64,000 bases of DNA from Azorinus chamasolen (taxonomy: Eukaryota; Mollusca; Bivalvia; Cardiida; Solecurtidae), in the NCBI GenBank assembly GCA_963576725.1, contig OY755252.1, positions 42,239,552 to 42,303,551 on the forward strand. Reading direction: 5' to 3'. The number at the start of each line of letters is the position of its first letter. Position 1 is the first letter of the stretch. Shown piece by piece: positions 63,000 to 64,000 of this stretch. The position numbers and the translations under genes are program-made. Below the pieces are notes generated by a model. It did no database searches. It was given only the letters and a program-made list of their open reading frames with translations, and had not been told where the DNA came from.

Positions 63000-63450
63000 A
63001 TGGATTAGTAGGTAAAGAAACCTATCGCAGGCAAAAGCACAAATCAGGAAAACCTGTAGAGAGTGGGCCAATGTGGCCAAAGTTCGTCCAATAAGATTTA
63101 CGGGGCCGTCTTGGGTAATAACAAGTCACACTGGACATTAGATAGAATAGTACAGAGGCCATGCAATTATTGGATTTCTGATCCAGAAGACTGAGCACTG
63201 TCATAGATTTTTATTGGTTTCTTTTGTTGGAGAGTAGCTAAGAAATGAGTTCAAAAAGACCCACAATATCTGCATTTTAGAGGAAAGGAATATTGAATGA
63301 GGAAATAGTATTGCTTTGTGAGTAGTGGTCAAGGTTTATGCAGACAAGTGCTTTTTTAAGGAGAATTTTTGAAGAGCTAGAATGTTGTGGAATGTTTCTT
63401 GGATTTTACTGTTTATAGTTCAGAATAAAATTGAATAACATCTAGTTTGG
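63000..63450. other. Unclassified sequence
   Basis: Nothing recognised. Confidence 0.3.
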
Positions 63451-63451
63451 G

Positions 63452-63685
63452 TTAACCCTTTGCTCCATATATGACTCTTAGTGCATTTGCAAACAGAGTA
63501 GACCCAGATCAGACAGTTTCTGTGGGGGTCATCTCATCTGAGTCTGCACTGTTTGCTGTAAAATAATGTAGATCTGTTTGACATTTTCTGCCATCTCAAA
63601 AACGTTCGTATGTAATTATAAAAACGCATTTCATTAATATTATTGGTGTCATAATTTCTTACATGAATATGGAGTAAAGGATTAA
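63452..63685. repeat. TTAA-2 MITE, complete
   Basis: TTAA both sides; CCCTTTGCTCCATATATGAC to ATATGGAGTAAAGGATTAA; core 63486-63556. Confidence 0.87.
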
Positions 63686-63832
63686 AGAAATAGAATGTTG
63701 GATTATAGAGAGAGAGTGTCAACGTTCGAGGAATTGAAATTATAGTTGGGAGAAGATTAGACTATTTATTTACTAGCTGGAGGTAAGATATAGAAATGGG
63801 CCATTCTACTTTGAATATGCAGTACTAAATAG

Positions 63833-64000
63833 CCCTTTCCCTCATATAAATGTGTTTTCATGAATTTGCAAACAGAGTAGACCCAGATCGGATGGCTCCT
63901 ACAAGAGCAGTGTCTGCTCTGTTTGCTTTCCACATGATATATACATGTATATATATATATATATATATCTATATATATTTGATTCTTCAGTTTTAGTCAA
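63833..64000. repeat. TTAA-3 MITE running off the window
   Basis: CCCTTTCCCTCATATAAATG start; core 63867-63927 with part of the right arm missing; long arm continues to the window end. Confidence 0.75.
63937..63979. repeat. TA dinucleotide microsatellite
   Basis: About 40 bases of alternating TA with C interruptions, expanded inside the MITE long arm at ATATAGATCTGATTC. Confidence 0.9.

Overview
The window is eukaryotic, AT-rich and dominated by introns and repeats. It most resembles a bivalve mollusc. The evidence is split genes with GT-AG introns, short hairpin mobile elements every few hundred bases, pearl/Helentron-like elements with a GTCCGTC-type microsatellite and ~160-bp core repeats, and tRNA-derived SINEs ending in a block like the molluscan Meta domain. 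The bivalve assignment is inference; no species is claimed.

Genes. (1) 272-1822, minus: a single-exon 516-aa leucine-rich-repeat type I membrane protein with a TATA box just upstream. (2) 6702-16903, minus: a five-exon gene whose splice sites and phases join into one 1102-codon frame. It encodes a signal peptide, an RIRR furin-like site, a Ser/Thr/Gln/Pro-rich ectodomain, Pro/Tyr/Gly-rich segments, a 48-bp coding minisatellite, one transmembrane helix and an 84-residue tail. I do not recognise the family. (3) 25262-35110, plus: five consecutive exons of a KIF13 (Khc-73) kinesin, from the second half of the motor domain to just before the FHA domain. The 5' exons and everything after 35110 are not seen here.

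The last visible KIF13 exon is preceded by seven truncated copies of its own 3' splice site plus 78 coding bases, with a 125-126 bp period. A 2.2-kb Helentron-like element splits this array.

Repeats. About one hundred hairpin MITEs fall into two classes. TTAA-flanked families (called TTAA-1 to TTAA-7 here) have ends starting CCCTT or CTCTT and look piggyBac-like. TA-flanked families (TA-1, TA-2) have ends starting CAGTAAAACC and look pogo/Tigger-like. TTAA-1: CCCTTTCCCTCATATAAACG to GAACAGGGAAAGGG. TTAA-2: CCCTTTACTCCATGAATATT to TATGGAGTAAAGGG. TTAA-3: a TTAA-1 short arm joined to a TTAA-2-like long arm. TTAA-4: starts CCCTTTCCCTCATAGGC. TTAA-5: starts CCCTTCGCTTGCT. TTAA-6: starts CCCTTACAGTGC, with variant 6b. 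TTAA-7: starts CTCTTTGCACGCTAG. HP-8 and HP-9 are palindromic families without clear ends. No transposase gene was seen.

Two regularities appear undescribed to me. Most families, in both classes, share the hairpin apex GCTCC-TNNA-GGAGC. Most TTAA hairpins also carry one A.A mismatch at a fixed stem position, even in TTAA-7, whose stem is otherwise different.

Layout: 1-2 kb LRR gene; 3-6.5 kb MITEs; 6.7-17 kb five-exon gene with MITE-filled introns; 17-25 kb MITEs, a SINE and a Helentron fragment; 25-35 kb KIF13 exons; 35-64 kb MITEs, SINEs and Helentrons, probably a KIF13 intron or intergenic DNA. All boundaries were read by eye and degenerate copies are approximate.
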